NCBI GenBank assembly: GCA_002407905.1
Contig: DHPL01000067.1
Coordinates: 41,893-54,960, forward strand
Length of the DNA stretch: 13,068 nt
Reading direction: 5' to 3'
From: Anaerolineaceae bacterium UBA5365
Lineage (GTDB): Bacteria > Chloroflexota > Anaerolineae > Anaerolineales > Anaerolineaceae
Shown here: in pieces, positions 1 to 7,226 of the stretch
Position numbering within the stretch: position 1 is the first letter of the stretch
How the letters are laid out: every line of letters starts with the position of its first letter
Notes under the pieces: generated by a model
What the model was told of the DNA's origin: nothing
Database searches by the model: none
What the model saw: the letters and a program-made list of their open reading frames with translations, nothing else
Program-made: the position numbers and the translations under genes

Positions 1-731
1 GTTTCAGGACTGCCAGCCCGTATTTGGGATGCAATCTGCTCCCGATGCAGTTCAAGACAGAAGTGCAAAACCTCGTGCAATAGGCTGCCCCTCCGAATCT
101 GTGTAGCGATCACGGTCAGCGCACCGCGCTCGCGCACCTGGTCCATCAGTTGCCAGGCTTGCAGGGGGTTTTGAAGAAACCGAAGGTCCAGACCGCGTGG
201 TTTACCGCTTAAAAACCCCGCGATCAGGCTTTGCTCTGCCTGCAGAGCAACCTGAGTACCTTCGGTGTTCAGGTCAAGGTATGTCTCCACCGCTCTCAGC
301 GCAGCTCTCACGGCAGGAATGGCCCCGAGTTCGGCCAGCCGCCGCGGAAGCGCTTCAACCCACGCCAGGAATTCAGTATCGCGCCAACTGCCGTGGGCAT
401 TAATCGCCGCCTCGCTGGCCAGATAGGCTTCCATGTCGATGCCGGCAAGGTCCTCGGCGCAGAAATAAGCCGCTGCGCTCAAGGCGGATGCTCCCGGCCA
501 CCAGGGGTTGAGCTCCGAAAGGCCGGTTCGTGTCTGGTGGAAGTACGCCGCTAAACCTTCGGTTCCTGGCGAACCCTTAACACCTAGGATCGCCGGGACC
601 AAAGCGGGGACTGGCTGCCACAATTCGTAGCCGGCAAGGTGGAGCCCCAGCCAATTAAGCCAAACGCGCCGCTGGGCATCCCGCGGCGCGTTTGTGATCG
701 AAAAAAGTGGTTCCTGCTTAGTCGGTTTCAT
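1..731 (-). CDS. Unrecognised protein with HExxH motif, C-terminus cut by window edge
   Basis: An open frame runs on the minus strand from ATG at 731 to the left edge: 243 codons plus 2 bases, with no stop. The codon content is protein-like (many Ala, Leu, Glu, Trp) and the reading continues straight through the perfect hairpin at 661-694. I do not recognise the family. The most telling feature is HEVLH at residues 219-223, within LLHEVLHFCLELHRE. This is the HExxH signature of gluzincin-type zinc peptidases, where the two His bind zinc and Glu is the base. The third ligand would lie downstream, outside the window. No signal peptide is evident, so the protein is probably cytoplasmic. The start overlaps the end of the upstream DJ-1/PfpI gene by 14 bases and has no Shine-Dalgarno of its own, which points to translational coupling. 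I am sure that this is a gene but not of its function; HExxH also occurs by chance. Confidence 0.8.
   Translation of the reverse strand, partial: MKPTKQEPLFSITNAPRDAQRRVWLNWLGLHLAGYELWQPVPALVPAILGVKGSPGTEGLAAYFHQTRTGLSELNPWWPGASALSAAAYFCAEDLAGIDMEAYLASEAAINAHGSWRDTEFLAWVEALPRRLAELGAIPAVRAALRAVETYLDLNTEGTQVALQAEQSLIAGFLSGKPRGLDLRFLQNPLQAWQLMDQVRERGALTVIATQIRRGSLLHEVLHFCLELHREQIASQIRAGSPE
661..694 (-). other. Perfect 12-bp hairpin inside early codons
   Basis: Arms 661-672 and 683-694 are exact reverse complements (CAAACGCGCCGC on the plus strand), separated by a 10-base loop. The structure lies within codons 13-24 of the minus-strand partial gene, just after the stop of the DJ-1/PfpI gene. On the minus strand the 3' side is followed only by a weak T-rich stretch, so it is not a classic intrinsic terminator. 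It could attenuate or slow expression of the second gene of the pair. The pairing is seen in the sequence; the role is inference. Confidence 0.6.
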
Positions 732-1344
732 TTGGGTAGTACTTTGCCATCGCGGCAGTTAAGCCGAGTTTGTTAAAGTCATACCACATTTGAATCTGGT
801 TTTCGTCATAAAGGCCTAAAGCACGCAGCATCTCGCGGCCAAATTCCACCGGGCTCTGCCCATTGGCAGTAACAATGAGCCCATCCCGGACCGCGTCCTG
901 GTTCTTGTAATTTTTGGCGTTGTTGTAGGCATCACCCGCGGCTTCCTGCAGGGATCGCAGGAAATTGCTGGTGTGATTTACCAGGTTCAGAAAACCGTGC
1001 ATGCCCAGGAAGACAGTGGCATCGCAGATTGCGCCAACCGGCACTTTGAGCCGCAGCGCCTTGGCCACCAGCTCTGCAACCGGGGCGGTCTCAGGCCGGC
1101 GCCATGTATTCCCGCCAATTAGAACCAATCCGCTGAATGTTTCCGGTACAGTATCCAGGGTGTAATCGGCCTTAACCGTAAAACCGCCGATCGAACGCGG
1201 GTATTCGCTCATCACGCCTACAGTCTTTACCTCATGCGTTTGGCCGGCACCTTCTTCAGCGTCATTCAGATTGGCCGCCAGGTAAGCGCCTTCCCAATCG
1301 GCAAACTGGTCAACAAGTACGAAGAGTATCGTTTTCTTATCCAT
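718..1344 (-). CDS. DJ-1/PfpI family (class I glutamine amidotransferase-like) protein
   Basis: This 208-residue protein of the DJ-1/PfpI/YajL superfamily most resembles the Bacillus YoaZ-type stress proteins. The flavodoxin-like fold opens with a beta strand (TILFVLVD, residues 5-12), then DWEGAY with the conserved acidic residue Glu18. LVLIGGNTW (73-81) follows, and the nucleophile elbow AICDAT carries the putative catalytic Cys107. NHTSNF (123-128) follows the elbow. Family members act as proteases, chaperones, glyoxalases or deglycases, and the exact activity cannot be read from sequence. Start choice: an ATG at 1356 would add four residues but overlaps the strong GGAGGT at 1349-1354. That Shine-Dalgarno sits 4 bases before the ATG at 1344, so I use 1344. 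It is the first gene of a two-gene unit, and its TAA lies inside the start region of the HExxH gene. Confidence 0.9.
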   Translation of the reverse strand: MDKKTILFVLVDQFADWEGAYLAANLNDAEEGAGQTHEVKTVGVMSEYPRSIGGFTVKADYTLDTVPETFSGLVLIGGNTWRRPETAPVAELVAKALRLKVPVGAICDATVFLGMHGFLNLVNHTSNFLRSLQEAAGDAYNNAKNYKNQDAVRDGLIVTANGQSPVEFGREMLRALGLYDENQIQMWYDFNKLGLTAAMAKYYPNETD

Positions 1345-1386
1345 TCTTACCTCCATTCAAACCGCCCAATAAAAGCGGATTAGACA

Positions 1387-1405
1387 GTTGTAAACTTAGT
1401 ACAAC
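1387..1405. promoter_or_regulatory. Inverted repeat in the divergent gap, possible operator
   Basis: GTTGTA (1387-1392) and TACAAC (1400-1405) are exact inverted half-sites with a 7-base spacer. They lie in the AT-richer gap between the divergent DJ-1/PfpI and polA genes. A TATACC hexamer follows at 1418-1423 on the polA side. On the other strand a TTTACA, 17-base spacer, TATTGG arrangement overlaps the repeat. The position fits an operator for one or both genes. The half-sites are short and no regulator is nearby, so this remains a candidate. Confidence 0.35.
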
Positions 1406-1549
1406 CATCAACCATTTTATACCACATTTCCTGGCATGGATTCCAAGCTCTGTATTCAGCACAATCGTGCAGCCCGCTTGCCCTTCCTTGAGGGGGCGAT
1501 TAAACTAAGTTTGCCGCTGAACCGGAATAATGCGGCCCTCGGAGGATGC

Positions 1550-4390
1550 ATGCCCAAGATCTTGTACCTGTTGGATGGCCACGCCATCGCCTACCGCACC
1601 TATTTCGCCCTCACTTCGGGCGGTTCCACCCGCTGGGCAACCAGCAGCGGCGAGCCGACCGCCGGCGTTTACGGTTTCGCGGCCATGCTCCTGCGCATTC
1701 TGGAACAAGAAGAACCGGATTATCTGGCCGTTGCCTTCGATACCGGCCGCACATTCCGGCATGATCTCTACGAACCATATAAAGGCACGCGCGCCAAAAT
1801 GCCCGACGACCTGCGGGCCCAGCTTAACCGCATGCGCGAGCTGGTGGATGCTTTCAACATCCCCCGCCTGGAACTTGAGAACTACGAGGCCGACGACGTG
1901 ATTGGCAGCCTTGCCATTTGGGCCGCGGAAAAAGAGGGCCTGGGGGTCAAGATCGTCACCGGCGACCGCGACCTCCTGCAGTTGGTGACCGACCGCATCG
2001 TGGTGGCCTTGCCCAGCAAAACCGGCAACAGCAACGATGATTACTTCCCCGAAGATGTCAAAAAGCGCATGGGCGTGATGCCGGACCAGGTGGTGGATTA
2101 CAAAGCCCTGGTGGGCGATGTATCCGATAATATCCCCGGGGTACGCGGCATTGGCGATAAAACCGCGATCAGCCTCATCGAGACCTACCAAAACCTGGAT
2201 AACGTCTACGCCCACCTGGACCAGATCACCGGGCGGGCCGGCAAAGCCCTGAGCGAAGGGCGCGATATGGCCTACCTCAGCCAGGACCTTGCCCGCATCC
2301 GCACTGATTTGGACGTCAAGCTGGACCTGGACCAGGCACGCAGCGTCTGTTTCCAGCCGGAGGCGGTGGAAGAGCTCTTCCGCACCCTGGAGTTCCGTAC
2401 CCTCACGCAGCGTTTGCAGGCACTGGTAAAGCGCTTGCAGCCCAACCTGGGCGACCGGCCGGTTCAGTCCTCGCTTTTCGCGGAGGCCGCGGAAATTAGC
2501 GCCCCGCCGGCGCTCATCGTCCCGACTGAAGGGAGCGGCAGCTTTGAAACCGTCATCGTGGACGACCCGCAGAAACTCAAAGCCGCGATTCAGGAGATCG
2601 GGCAGCCTGCCCTTTTGGCCTTCGATACCGAGACAACCAGCGTGGACCCGCTTCAGGCCGACCTGGTGGGCATCTCCCTGGCGGCTATGCCGGATAAAGG
2701 CTATTACTTCCCGGTGGCTCACCGCGAAGGCCAGAACCTCGATCTCAAGCAAGTGCAGAGCAGCCTGGGCCCCCTATTCGGGGACCCCAAAATCAAAAAA
2801 GCTGCCCATAACGCCAAGTTTGATTTACTGGTCCTGCGCCAACATGGTATGGATGTGGACCCCATCTCCTTCGATTCGATGATCGCCGAATGGCTTTGCA
2901 ATCCAGACTCGCGCATGCTGGGTTTGAAGTCTCTGGCCTGGATCAAACTCAACGAAGAAATGACCCGTATCGAAGACCTGATCGGCACCGGGAAGAACCA
3001 AAAATCCATGGACCAGGTAACTATCGCGGCAGTAGCCCCTTATGCCGCCGCCGACGCGGTAATGACCTTGCGCCTTACCGGTCCGCTGCAGGAATCACTG
3101 CAAGAACACAACGCGGGAAAACTTTTCGCGGACCTGGAAATGCGCCTGATCCCGGTACTGGCAAAAATGGAAGAAAATGGCATCCTCCTGGATGAGACCC
3201 TTTTTGAGGTTTTTGGCAAGGAGCTGGAGGAGCACATCGCCAAGCTGGAAACCCAAATTTTCCATTTGGCCGGGGAAGAGTTCAACATTGGCTCGCCCAG
3301 CCAGCTGGCCGATATCCTCTACAAAAAGCTCAACCTGGTCCCGCCCGGCGGGTCGCGCAAAACTTCCACCGGCAAATTGAGCACCGCCGCCGGTGTGCTG
3401 GAGGAAATGCGCAGGGACAACCCCATTGTGGACCTGATTTTGCAATACCGTGAGCTGACCAAGCTCAAGAGCACATATGTGGACGCCCTGCCCCTGCAGG
3501 TGAACCCGCGCGATGGCCGGGTGCATACTTCCTTTAACCAGGTGGGAACAGTCACGGGACGGATTGCCAGCCAGAACCCCAACCTGCAAAACATACCTAC
3601 ACGCACCGAGATCGGCCGGCGTGTGCGCCAGGGCTTCATCGCTCCGCCAGGCAGCCGCCTGCTGGCTGTGGATTATAGCCAGGTTGAGCTGCGCATCATG
3701 GCCCACATCGCCCAGGATAAAGCGATGATGGATGCCTTCCATAAAGGCCAGGACATCCACGCGACGACCGCCGCTGCGATCTTTGACGTGCCACTAGAAC
3801 AGGTAAGCAAAGCCCAGCGCCGGCATGCCAAAGCGATCAACTTTGGCCTGATTTACGGCATGAGCCCCTTCGGCCTGACCCGCACAACGGACCTCACCCT
3901 GGCGGAAGCCGAGAATTTTGTAGCGGAATACTTTAAGGAATTCCCCGGCGTGAAAGCCTGGCTGGACCGCACCCGCGTGGAGGCCGCCCAGCAAGGCTAC
4001 GTTGAGACCCTGCTTGGCCGCCGGCGTTACTTCCCCAACCTGAAGGCCGGTACCAATTACATGATGCGTCAGCGCGAAGAGCGGGAAGCGATAAACGCCC
4101 CTATCCAGGGCACCGCTGCCGACATCATGAAGCTGGCGATGCTGGCCCTGCCGCCAGCTTTGGAAAAGGCCGGATTGAAAGCCAAAATGCTGCTCCAGGT
4201 ACACGATGAACTGATCTTCGAGGTACCGGAAGACGAGGTGGCTGCAACCATCCCTTTGGTACGCCAAGCCATGGAAGGCGCTTATCAACTCTCGGTGCCG
4301 CTGTTAACAGAGGCCCGGGTTGGCCAAAACTGGGGCGAACTGGAGACGGTGGACGAGGGCTTCATTCCTCCGGCAGAGATGGTGGATTAG
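1550..4390 (+). CDS. polA: DNA polymerase I (5' nuclease, 3'-5' exonuclease, polymerase)
   Basis: This is a full-length 946-residue family A polymerase, which fills gaps, removes RNA primers and serves excision repair. The N-terminal 5' nuclease (about 1-300) has YLLDGHAIAYRTYFA, the acidic NYEADD and VTGDRDLLQL motifs, and the DVSDNIPG helix-hairpin-helix entry. The 3'-5' exonuclease domain appears active: Asp359/Glu361 in FDTET, Asp425 in HNAKFD, and Tyr498/Asp502 in YAAADA. These match the E. coli catalytic set at nearly the same numbering. Polymerase motif A is AVDYSQVELR (Asp708), motif B is RRHAKAINFGLIYG (Lys761, Phe765), and motif C is QVHDELIFEV (His885-Asp886-Glu887). Phe at 765 is the usual dideoxy-discriminating residue. 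Start: the frame is open from 1436, but GGAGG at 1541-1545, four bases before ATG 1550, and family length fix the start at 1550. It is monocistronic, followed by a tRNA gene. Confidence 0.97.
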   Translation: MPKILYLLDGHAIAYRTYFALTSGGSTRWATSSGEPTAGVYGFAAMLLRILEQEEPDYLAVAFDTGRTFRHDLYEPYKGTRAKMPDDLRAQLNRMRELVDAFNIPRLELENYEADDVIGSLAIWAAEKEGLGVKIVTGDRDLLQLVTDRIVVALPSKTGNSNDDYFPEDVKKRMGVMPDQVVDYKALVGDVSDNIPGVRGIGDKTAISLIETYQNLDNVYAHLDQITGRAGKALSEGRDMAYLSQDLARIRTDLDVKLDLDQARSVCFQPEAVEELFRTLEFRTLTQRLQALVKRLQPNLGDRPVQSSLFAEAAEISAPPALIVPTEGSGSFETVIVDDPQKLKAAIQEIGQPALLAFDTETTSVDPLQADLVGISLAAMPDKGYYFPVAHREGQNLDLKQVQSSLGPLFGDPKIKKAAHNAKFDLLVLRQHGMDVDPISFDSMIAEWLCNPDSRMLGLKSLAWIKLNEEMTRIEDLIGTGKNQKSMDQVTIAAVAPYAAADAVMTLRLTGPLQESLQEHNAGKLFADLEMRLIPVLAKMEENGILLDETLFEVFGKELEEHIAKLETQIFHLAGEEFNIGSPSQLADILYKKLNLVPPGGSRKTSTGKLSTAAGVLEEMRRDNPIVDLILQYRELTKLKSTYVDALPLQVNPRDGRVHTSFNQVGTVTGRIASQNPNLQNIPTRTEIGRRVRQGFIAPPGSRLLAVDYSQVELRIMAHIAQDKAMMDAFHKGQDIHATTAAAIFDVPLEQVSKAQRRHAKAINFGLIYGMSPFGLTRTTDLTLAEAENFVAEYFKEFPGVKAWLDRTRVEAAQQGYVETLLGRRRYFPNLKAGTNYMMRQREEREAINAPIQGTAADIMKLAMLALPPALEKAGLKAKMLLQVHDELIFEVPEDEVAATIPLVRQAMEGAYQLSVPLLTEARVGQNWGELETVDEGFIPPAEMVD

Positions 4391-4429
4391 CTCGCCCAAA
4401 GCCCGGGCAGGCTGGAAAATCAAACCCAA

Positions 4430-4453
4430 TTATTCCCGGGGCGTGGGGAATAA
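4430..4453. repeat. 8-bp inverted repeat between polA and the tRNA gene
   Basis: TTATTCCC (4430-4437) and GGGAATAA (4446-4453) are exact inverted arms around an 8-base spacer. The repeat starts 39 bases after the polA stop and ends 6 bases before the tRNA -10 element. It covers the place where a -35 box would sit. It could be a weak end hairpin for the polA message, though no T-tract follows, or a protein-binding site at the tRNA promoter. The role is undecided. Confidence 0.4.
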
Positions 4454-4459
4454 CTCGGG

Positions 4460-4465
4460 TATAAT
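4460..4465 (+). promoter_or_regulatory. -10 element of the tRNA-Ser promoter
   Basis: A perfect TATAAT lies 14 bases before the first tRNA base, so transcription would start about 7 bases upstream of the mature 5' end. No good -35 hexamer is present at 16-18 bases upstream. The core plus following bases, TATAATCCACGC, is identical to the promoter core at 8671-8682. Confidence 0.6.
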
Positions 4466-4479
4466 CCACGCACGTTTTC

Positions 4480-4567
4480 GGAGAGATGCCAGAGCGGTTG
4501 AATGGGACGGTCTCGAAAACCGTTGAGGTCCTCGTGGCCTCCGTGGGTTCGAATCCCACTCTCTCCG
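4480..4567 (+). tRNA. tRNA-Ser (anticodon CGA)
   Basis: This is an 88-base class II tRNA. The acceptor stem GGAGAGA (4480-4486) pairs with TCTCTCC (4560-4566), and G4567 is the discriminator base. The anticodon stem ACGGT/ACCGT (4507-4511, 4519-4523) encloses loop CTCGAAA, giving anticodon CGA at 4514-4516, which reads UCG serine codons. A long variable arm (GAGGTC pairing with GGCCTC) marks it as serine. The T arm is GTGGG-TTCGAAT-CCCAC. The 3' CCA is not encoded (CCT follows), so tRNA nucleotidyltransferase must complete it. A T5ATTT run from 4570 probably ends transcription. Confidence 0.97.
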
Positions 4568-4706
4568 CCTTTTTATTTAATGCTCTCCTTTGCAAGCTGG
4601 TCCAGTGAAGCCGGCTATAACTGTTTTTATTCCTCCAAGCTTTCCATTTCCTACTTAATCCCCTGCATGCATAAGCCCCCCGCAGGCAATTCAAAAAACC
4701 GCAAAT

Positions 4707-4712
4707 TATAAT
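4707..4712 (+). promoter_or_regulatory. Candidate -10 element upstream of the ATPase leader
   Basis: A perfect TATAAT in an AT-rich stretch lies 14 bases before the ATG of the 18-codon ORF and 102 bases before the ATPase start. No matching -35 is visible. Predicted transcription would begin at about 4719, at the Shine-Dalgarno of the small ORF, so the message would have a very short 5' end before that ORF. Confidence 0.4.
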
Positions 4713-4726
4713 TTCCGGAGAGAGGA

Positions 4727-4783
4727 ATGAAATTACTCCTACGTTGCTGTATCTCTGAGTTCTCACCAGATCCTCGCAGATAA
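4727..4783 (+). CDS. 18-codon leader ORF before the P1B ATPase
   Basis: ATG at 4727 is preceded by GGAGAGAGG (4717-4725), one of the stronger Shine-Dalgarno-like stretches in the window. It opens a frame of 18 codons, [18 protein letters not shown], ending at TAA 4781-4783. The stop lies 31 bases before the ATPase start. The peptide has an adjacent Cys pair, and a Cu(I)-binding role is conceivable but unproven. A leader peptide that controls the downstream metal pump is equally possible. Such short ORFs arise by chance, so the case rests on the ribosome site and position. Confidence 0.35.
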   Translation: MKLLLRCCISEFSPDPRR

Positions 4784-4814
4784 TCCTGCCACTTTTGAAA
4801 GGTTGGTGGAGACT

Positions 4815-7100
4815 ATGAATGACGAACACCACGATCAAGATCATACCCCGAATAACGCGGAGAAAAGGGGTCACAATCATACCCAGCATCCTCACACAGA
4901 ACACCAAGGCGCCGCAGAATCCAGTTTGAACGCCCCTGACAAATCAACCCATGAGCACAACCGCCAATCTGCTGCGCCTCACCACAGCAAGCATACTGAC
5001 CATGCGGTCCACACAAGACATGACGATGAGTCCGGTGAAGAGGAGCGCGTATCACATCCATCTCATGTAGCTCACACAGGCCACACAATGGATGCCAGCC
5101 AGGAAGCGCATGCTGGCCACGGTTCTCATACGGATCATAGCGGTCATGAAACGCTCTTCAGAAAACGCTTCTGGGTATCACTTTTACTCTCGATCCCTGT
5201 GCTGCTCTACAGCGGAATGTTGCAGCAAATGCTGGGCTTTAGTATGCCCAGCTTCCCAGGCAGCCAGTTCATCGAACCGGTTTTCGCCGTGATCGTTTTC
5301 TTCTATGGCGGCATTCCCTTCCTGGAGATGGCTCTGCCCGAGCTTCGCCGGCGCCAACCCGGCATGATGACCTTGATCTCCCTGGCGATCATCGTTGCCC
5401 TGATCTATTCATTGGCAGCCCTCTTCCTTCCTGGCCAGATGCCCTTTTTCTGGGAACTGGTAACGCTGATCGATATCATGCTCCTGGGCCACTGGATCGA
5501 GATGCGCAGCATCCGCCAGGCCTCCGGCGCCCTGGACGAGCTGGCGAAATTGTTGCCGGACGAGGCAGAACGAATTCCCCCCAGCGGCGAAGTGGAAATT
5601 GTAGCGGTAGCTGACCTTCAGGTTGGCGACCTGGTGCTGGTGAGACCTGGTACCAGCATTCCCGCTGATGGCGAAGTGGCCGAAGGAGAATCTGCAGTAG
5701 ACGAATCGATGATCACCGGGGAATCCAAGCCGGTTGAAAAGACCACCGGGTCTAAGGTGGTTGCCGGCACGGTCAACGGCGATGGTTCCTTGCGCGTCCG
5801 CATTACAGCGACCGACGAATCCACTGCCTTGGCTGGCATTATGCGCATGGTAGCAGAAGCCCAGGCCTCAAAGAGCCAAACCCAATTACTCGCTGATAAG
5901 GCAGCGGGTTGGCTTTTTTACATCGCGCTCGGCTCCGCCTTGATCACCGGGATACTCTGGACGATAGCACAGGGTTTCAACGTTGAGGTCATCGAACGGA
6001 TAGCAACTGTGCTTGTGATCGCTTGTCCGCACGCTTTGGGTCTGGCCATTCCCCTTGTAATTGCGATCACGACCGCAACAGGCGCCAAAAACGGCATCCT
6101 GGTACGCAACCGTTTGGCCTTGGAGGATGCTCGGAAGGTAAACATTGTCATCTTTGACAAGACGGGCACCCTAACCCGCGGTGATTTTCGGGTAACTGAT
6201 ATCCGTGTGACCGCTGGTTGGGAGGAAGACCATGCGCTCGCTCTTGCTGCAGCTGTGGAAGGCGACAGCGAACACTCGATCGCCCGTGGAATCCGCGAGA
6301 GCGCCAGAGAAAAAGTGCTGGAGCTTCCCAGAATTGAAGGTTTTGAGGCGATCAAAGGCAGGGGTGTAAAGGCAAGTTGGGAAGGCAAAACGGTACACAT
6401 CGGCGGCCCGCGCATGCTGGAGATCTTGGGCATCGAACTGCCGGCAGATGTCGCTGAATTTGAAGCCTCTGCCAGCGCGGAAGGCCAAACCGTGATCAAC
6501 CTCGTTGTTGATGATCAGCTGGCAGCAGGCTTTGCTCTGGGCGATACGTTGCGACCTGAGAGCAAACAGGCGGTAAAGAAATTAAAGGATATGGGCATTG
6601 AAGTAGCGCTGCTTACCGGGGACAGTACGCCAGTGGCAGCGAGCGTAGCCAGCCACTTGGGCCTAACGCACTACTTTGCTGAAGTGCTGCCGGAACACAA
6701 AGATGAAAAGGTCAGCCAATTGCAGGCGGAGGGTAAATACGTTGCGATGGTTGGCGATGGTGTGAATGATGCCCCTGCTCTTGCCCGCGCGGATTTAGGT
6801 ATCGCGATTGGCTCCGGAACGGATGTGGCTGTTCAATCAGCCGATGTGATCCTGATCGACTCAAACCCCATGGATGTTGTTGGCGTAATCGAGCTCAGTA
6901 AGGCCTCTTACCGCAAGATGGTCCAGAACCTGATTTGGGCCACGGCCTATAACCTCGTGGCGATCCCCTTGGCTGCCGGAGCACTCTCAGGTTGGGGTTT
7001 AGTGCTCTCGCCAGCAGCCGGAGCCTTGCTCATGTCGCTCTCCACAGTCATTGTGGCGATCAACGCTCAGTTACTTCGCCGCACTCGTTTGAGCAATTAG
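4815..7100 (+). CDS. CopB-like P1B-type heavy-metal (copper/silver) exporting ATPase
   Basis: This 761-residue inner-membrane pump uses ATP to expel metal ions. About 111 N-terminal residues contain roughly 25 histidines and no cysteine, in repeats such as [10 protein letters not shown]; this is a metal-binding tail in place of the CxxC domains of CopA. Eight membrane segments follow. The sixth holds CPH (404-406), the signature of the P1B-3 (CopB) subgroup, and the eighth has [12 protein letters not shown]. The actuator domain has TGES (301-304). The P-domain has DKTGTLT with phosphorylated Asp448 and GDGVNDAP (647-654). The N-domain nucleotide site reads SEHS instead of the usual SEHP. CopB-type pumps move Cu(I)/Cu(II)/Ag(I). 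Start: TTG at 4803 would add four residues, but ATG 4815 has GGTGGAG just upstream and is preferred. The gene stands alone, with no chaperone or regulator beside it. Confidence 0.93.
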   Translation: MNDEHHDQDHTPNNAEKRGHNHTQHPHTEHQGAAESSLNAPDKSTHEHNRQSAAPHHSKHTDHAVHTRHDDESGEEERVSHPSHVAHTGHTMDASQEAHAGHGSHTDHSGHETLFRKRFWVSLLLSIPVLLYSGMLQQMLGFSMPSFPGSQFIEPVFAVIVFFYGGIPFLEMALPELRRRQPGMMTLISLAIIVALIYSLAALFLPGQMPFFWELVTLIDIMLLGHWIEMRSIRQASGALDELAKLLPDEAERIPPSGEVEIVAVADLQVGDLVLVRPGTSIPADGEVAEGESAVDESMITGESKPVEKTTGSKVVAGTVNGDGSLRVRITATDESTALAGIMRMVAEAQASKSQTQLLADKAAGWLFYIALGSALITGILWTIAQGFNVEVIERIATVLVIACPHALGLAIPLVIAITTATGAKNGILVRNRLALEDARKVNIVIFDKTGTLTRGDFRVTDIRVTAGWEEDHALALAAAVEGDSEHSIARGIRESAREKVLELPRIEGFEAIKGRGVKASWEGKTVHIGGPRMLEILGIELPADVAEFEASASAEGQTVINLVVDDQLAAGFALGDTLRPESKQAVKKLKDMGIEVALLTGDSTPVAASVASHLGLTHYFAEVLPEHKDEKVSQLQAEGKYVAMVGDGVNDAPALARADLGIAIGSGTDVAVQSADVILIDSNPMDVVGVIELSKASYRKMVQNLIWATAYNLVAIPLAAGALSGWGLVLSPAAGALLMSLSTVIVAINAQLLRRTRLSN

Positions 7101-7122
7101 AAGGTTAACAAGATCTTTTTTT
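7101..7122 (+). terminator. Weak T-run after the ATPase gene
   Basis: A run of seven T (7116-7122) follows an AAGATCTT palindrome 10 bases after the stop codon. The stem is poor, so this is at best a weak intrinsic terminator. Confidence 0.3.
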
Positions 7123-7194
7123 CTGTAAAGTTGGCGTAGATTCAGCTGATCAAGTTTAGTTTCTCCTGGGAGTCTTCGGAATTACAGGATTAGT

Positions 7195-7200
7195 TATAAT
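7195..7200 (+). promoter_or_regulatory. -10 element of the acyltransferase/ketoisomerase gene
   Basis: TATAAT sits 26 bases before the ATG at 7227, in an AT-rich gap. That leaves a short leader with a GAGGGA ribosome site. No convincing -35 is present. Confidence 0.5.
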
Positions 7201-7226
7201 CACTCCGAGATCTGCAGCGAGGGACC

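Larger units (their letters stand above)
4568..4814. other. Non-coding leader region before the copper-type ATPase
   Basis: These 247 bases lie between the tRNA and the P1B ATPase. They hold the tRNA T-rich tail (4570-4578), an 8-base palindrome AGCCGGCT near 4609-4616, a TATAAT at 4707-4712 and the 18-codon ORF at 4727-4783. I saw no riboswitch consensus that I recognise, and no regulator gene of the CueR, CopY or CsoR type. Confidence 0.5.

Noticed and set aside
231..554. Plus-strand frame of 107 codons near the left edge
   Set aside because: It lies antisense to the long minus-strand frame 1-731, has a biased Arg/Pro/Cys composition, and has no good ribosome site.
661..694. Hairpin as a simple terminator for the DJ-1/PfpI gene
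   Set aside because: The structure lies within an open coding frame that continues to the window edge, and no proper T-tract follows on the minus strand.
1436..1549. 38-residue N-terminal extension of DNA polymerase I
   Set aside because: The extra residues look unlike the family. GGAGG directly before ATG 1550 and the start of the conserved 5' nuclease fold show that the true start is 1550.
1505..2752. 415-codon minus-strand frame inside polA
   Set aside because: It is the antisense shadow of polA in a GC-rich codon pattern. Its composition is not that of a known fold and polA is fully conserved over this range.
4590..4621. TTGCAA, 20-base spacer, TATAAC as a MerR/CueR-type promoter for the copper-type ATPase
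   Set aside because: The long spacer is suggestive, but the spacer has no real dyad of the MerR type and no MerR-family regulator is nearby; chance is more likely.
4815..5150. His-rich repeat region as a tandem DNA repeat or frameshifted sequence
   Set aside because: The codons vary, the repeats are irregular at DNA level, and the frame runs smoothly into the conserved ATPase, so it is a genuine His-rich tail.
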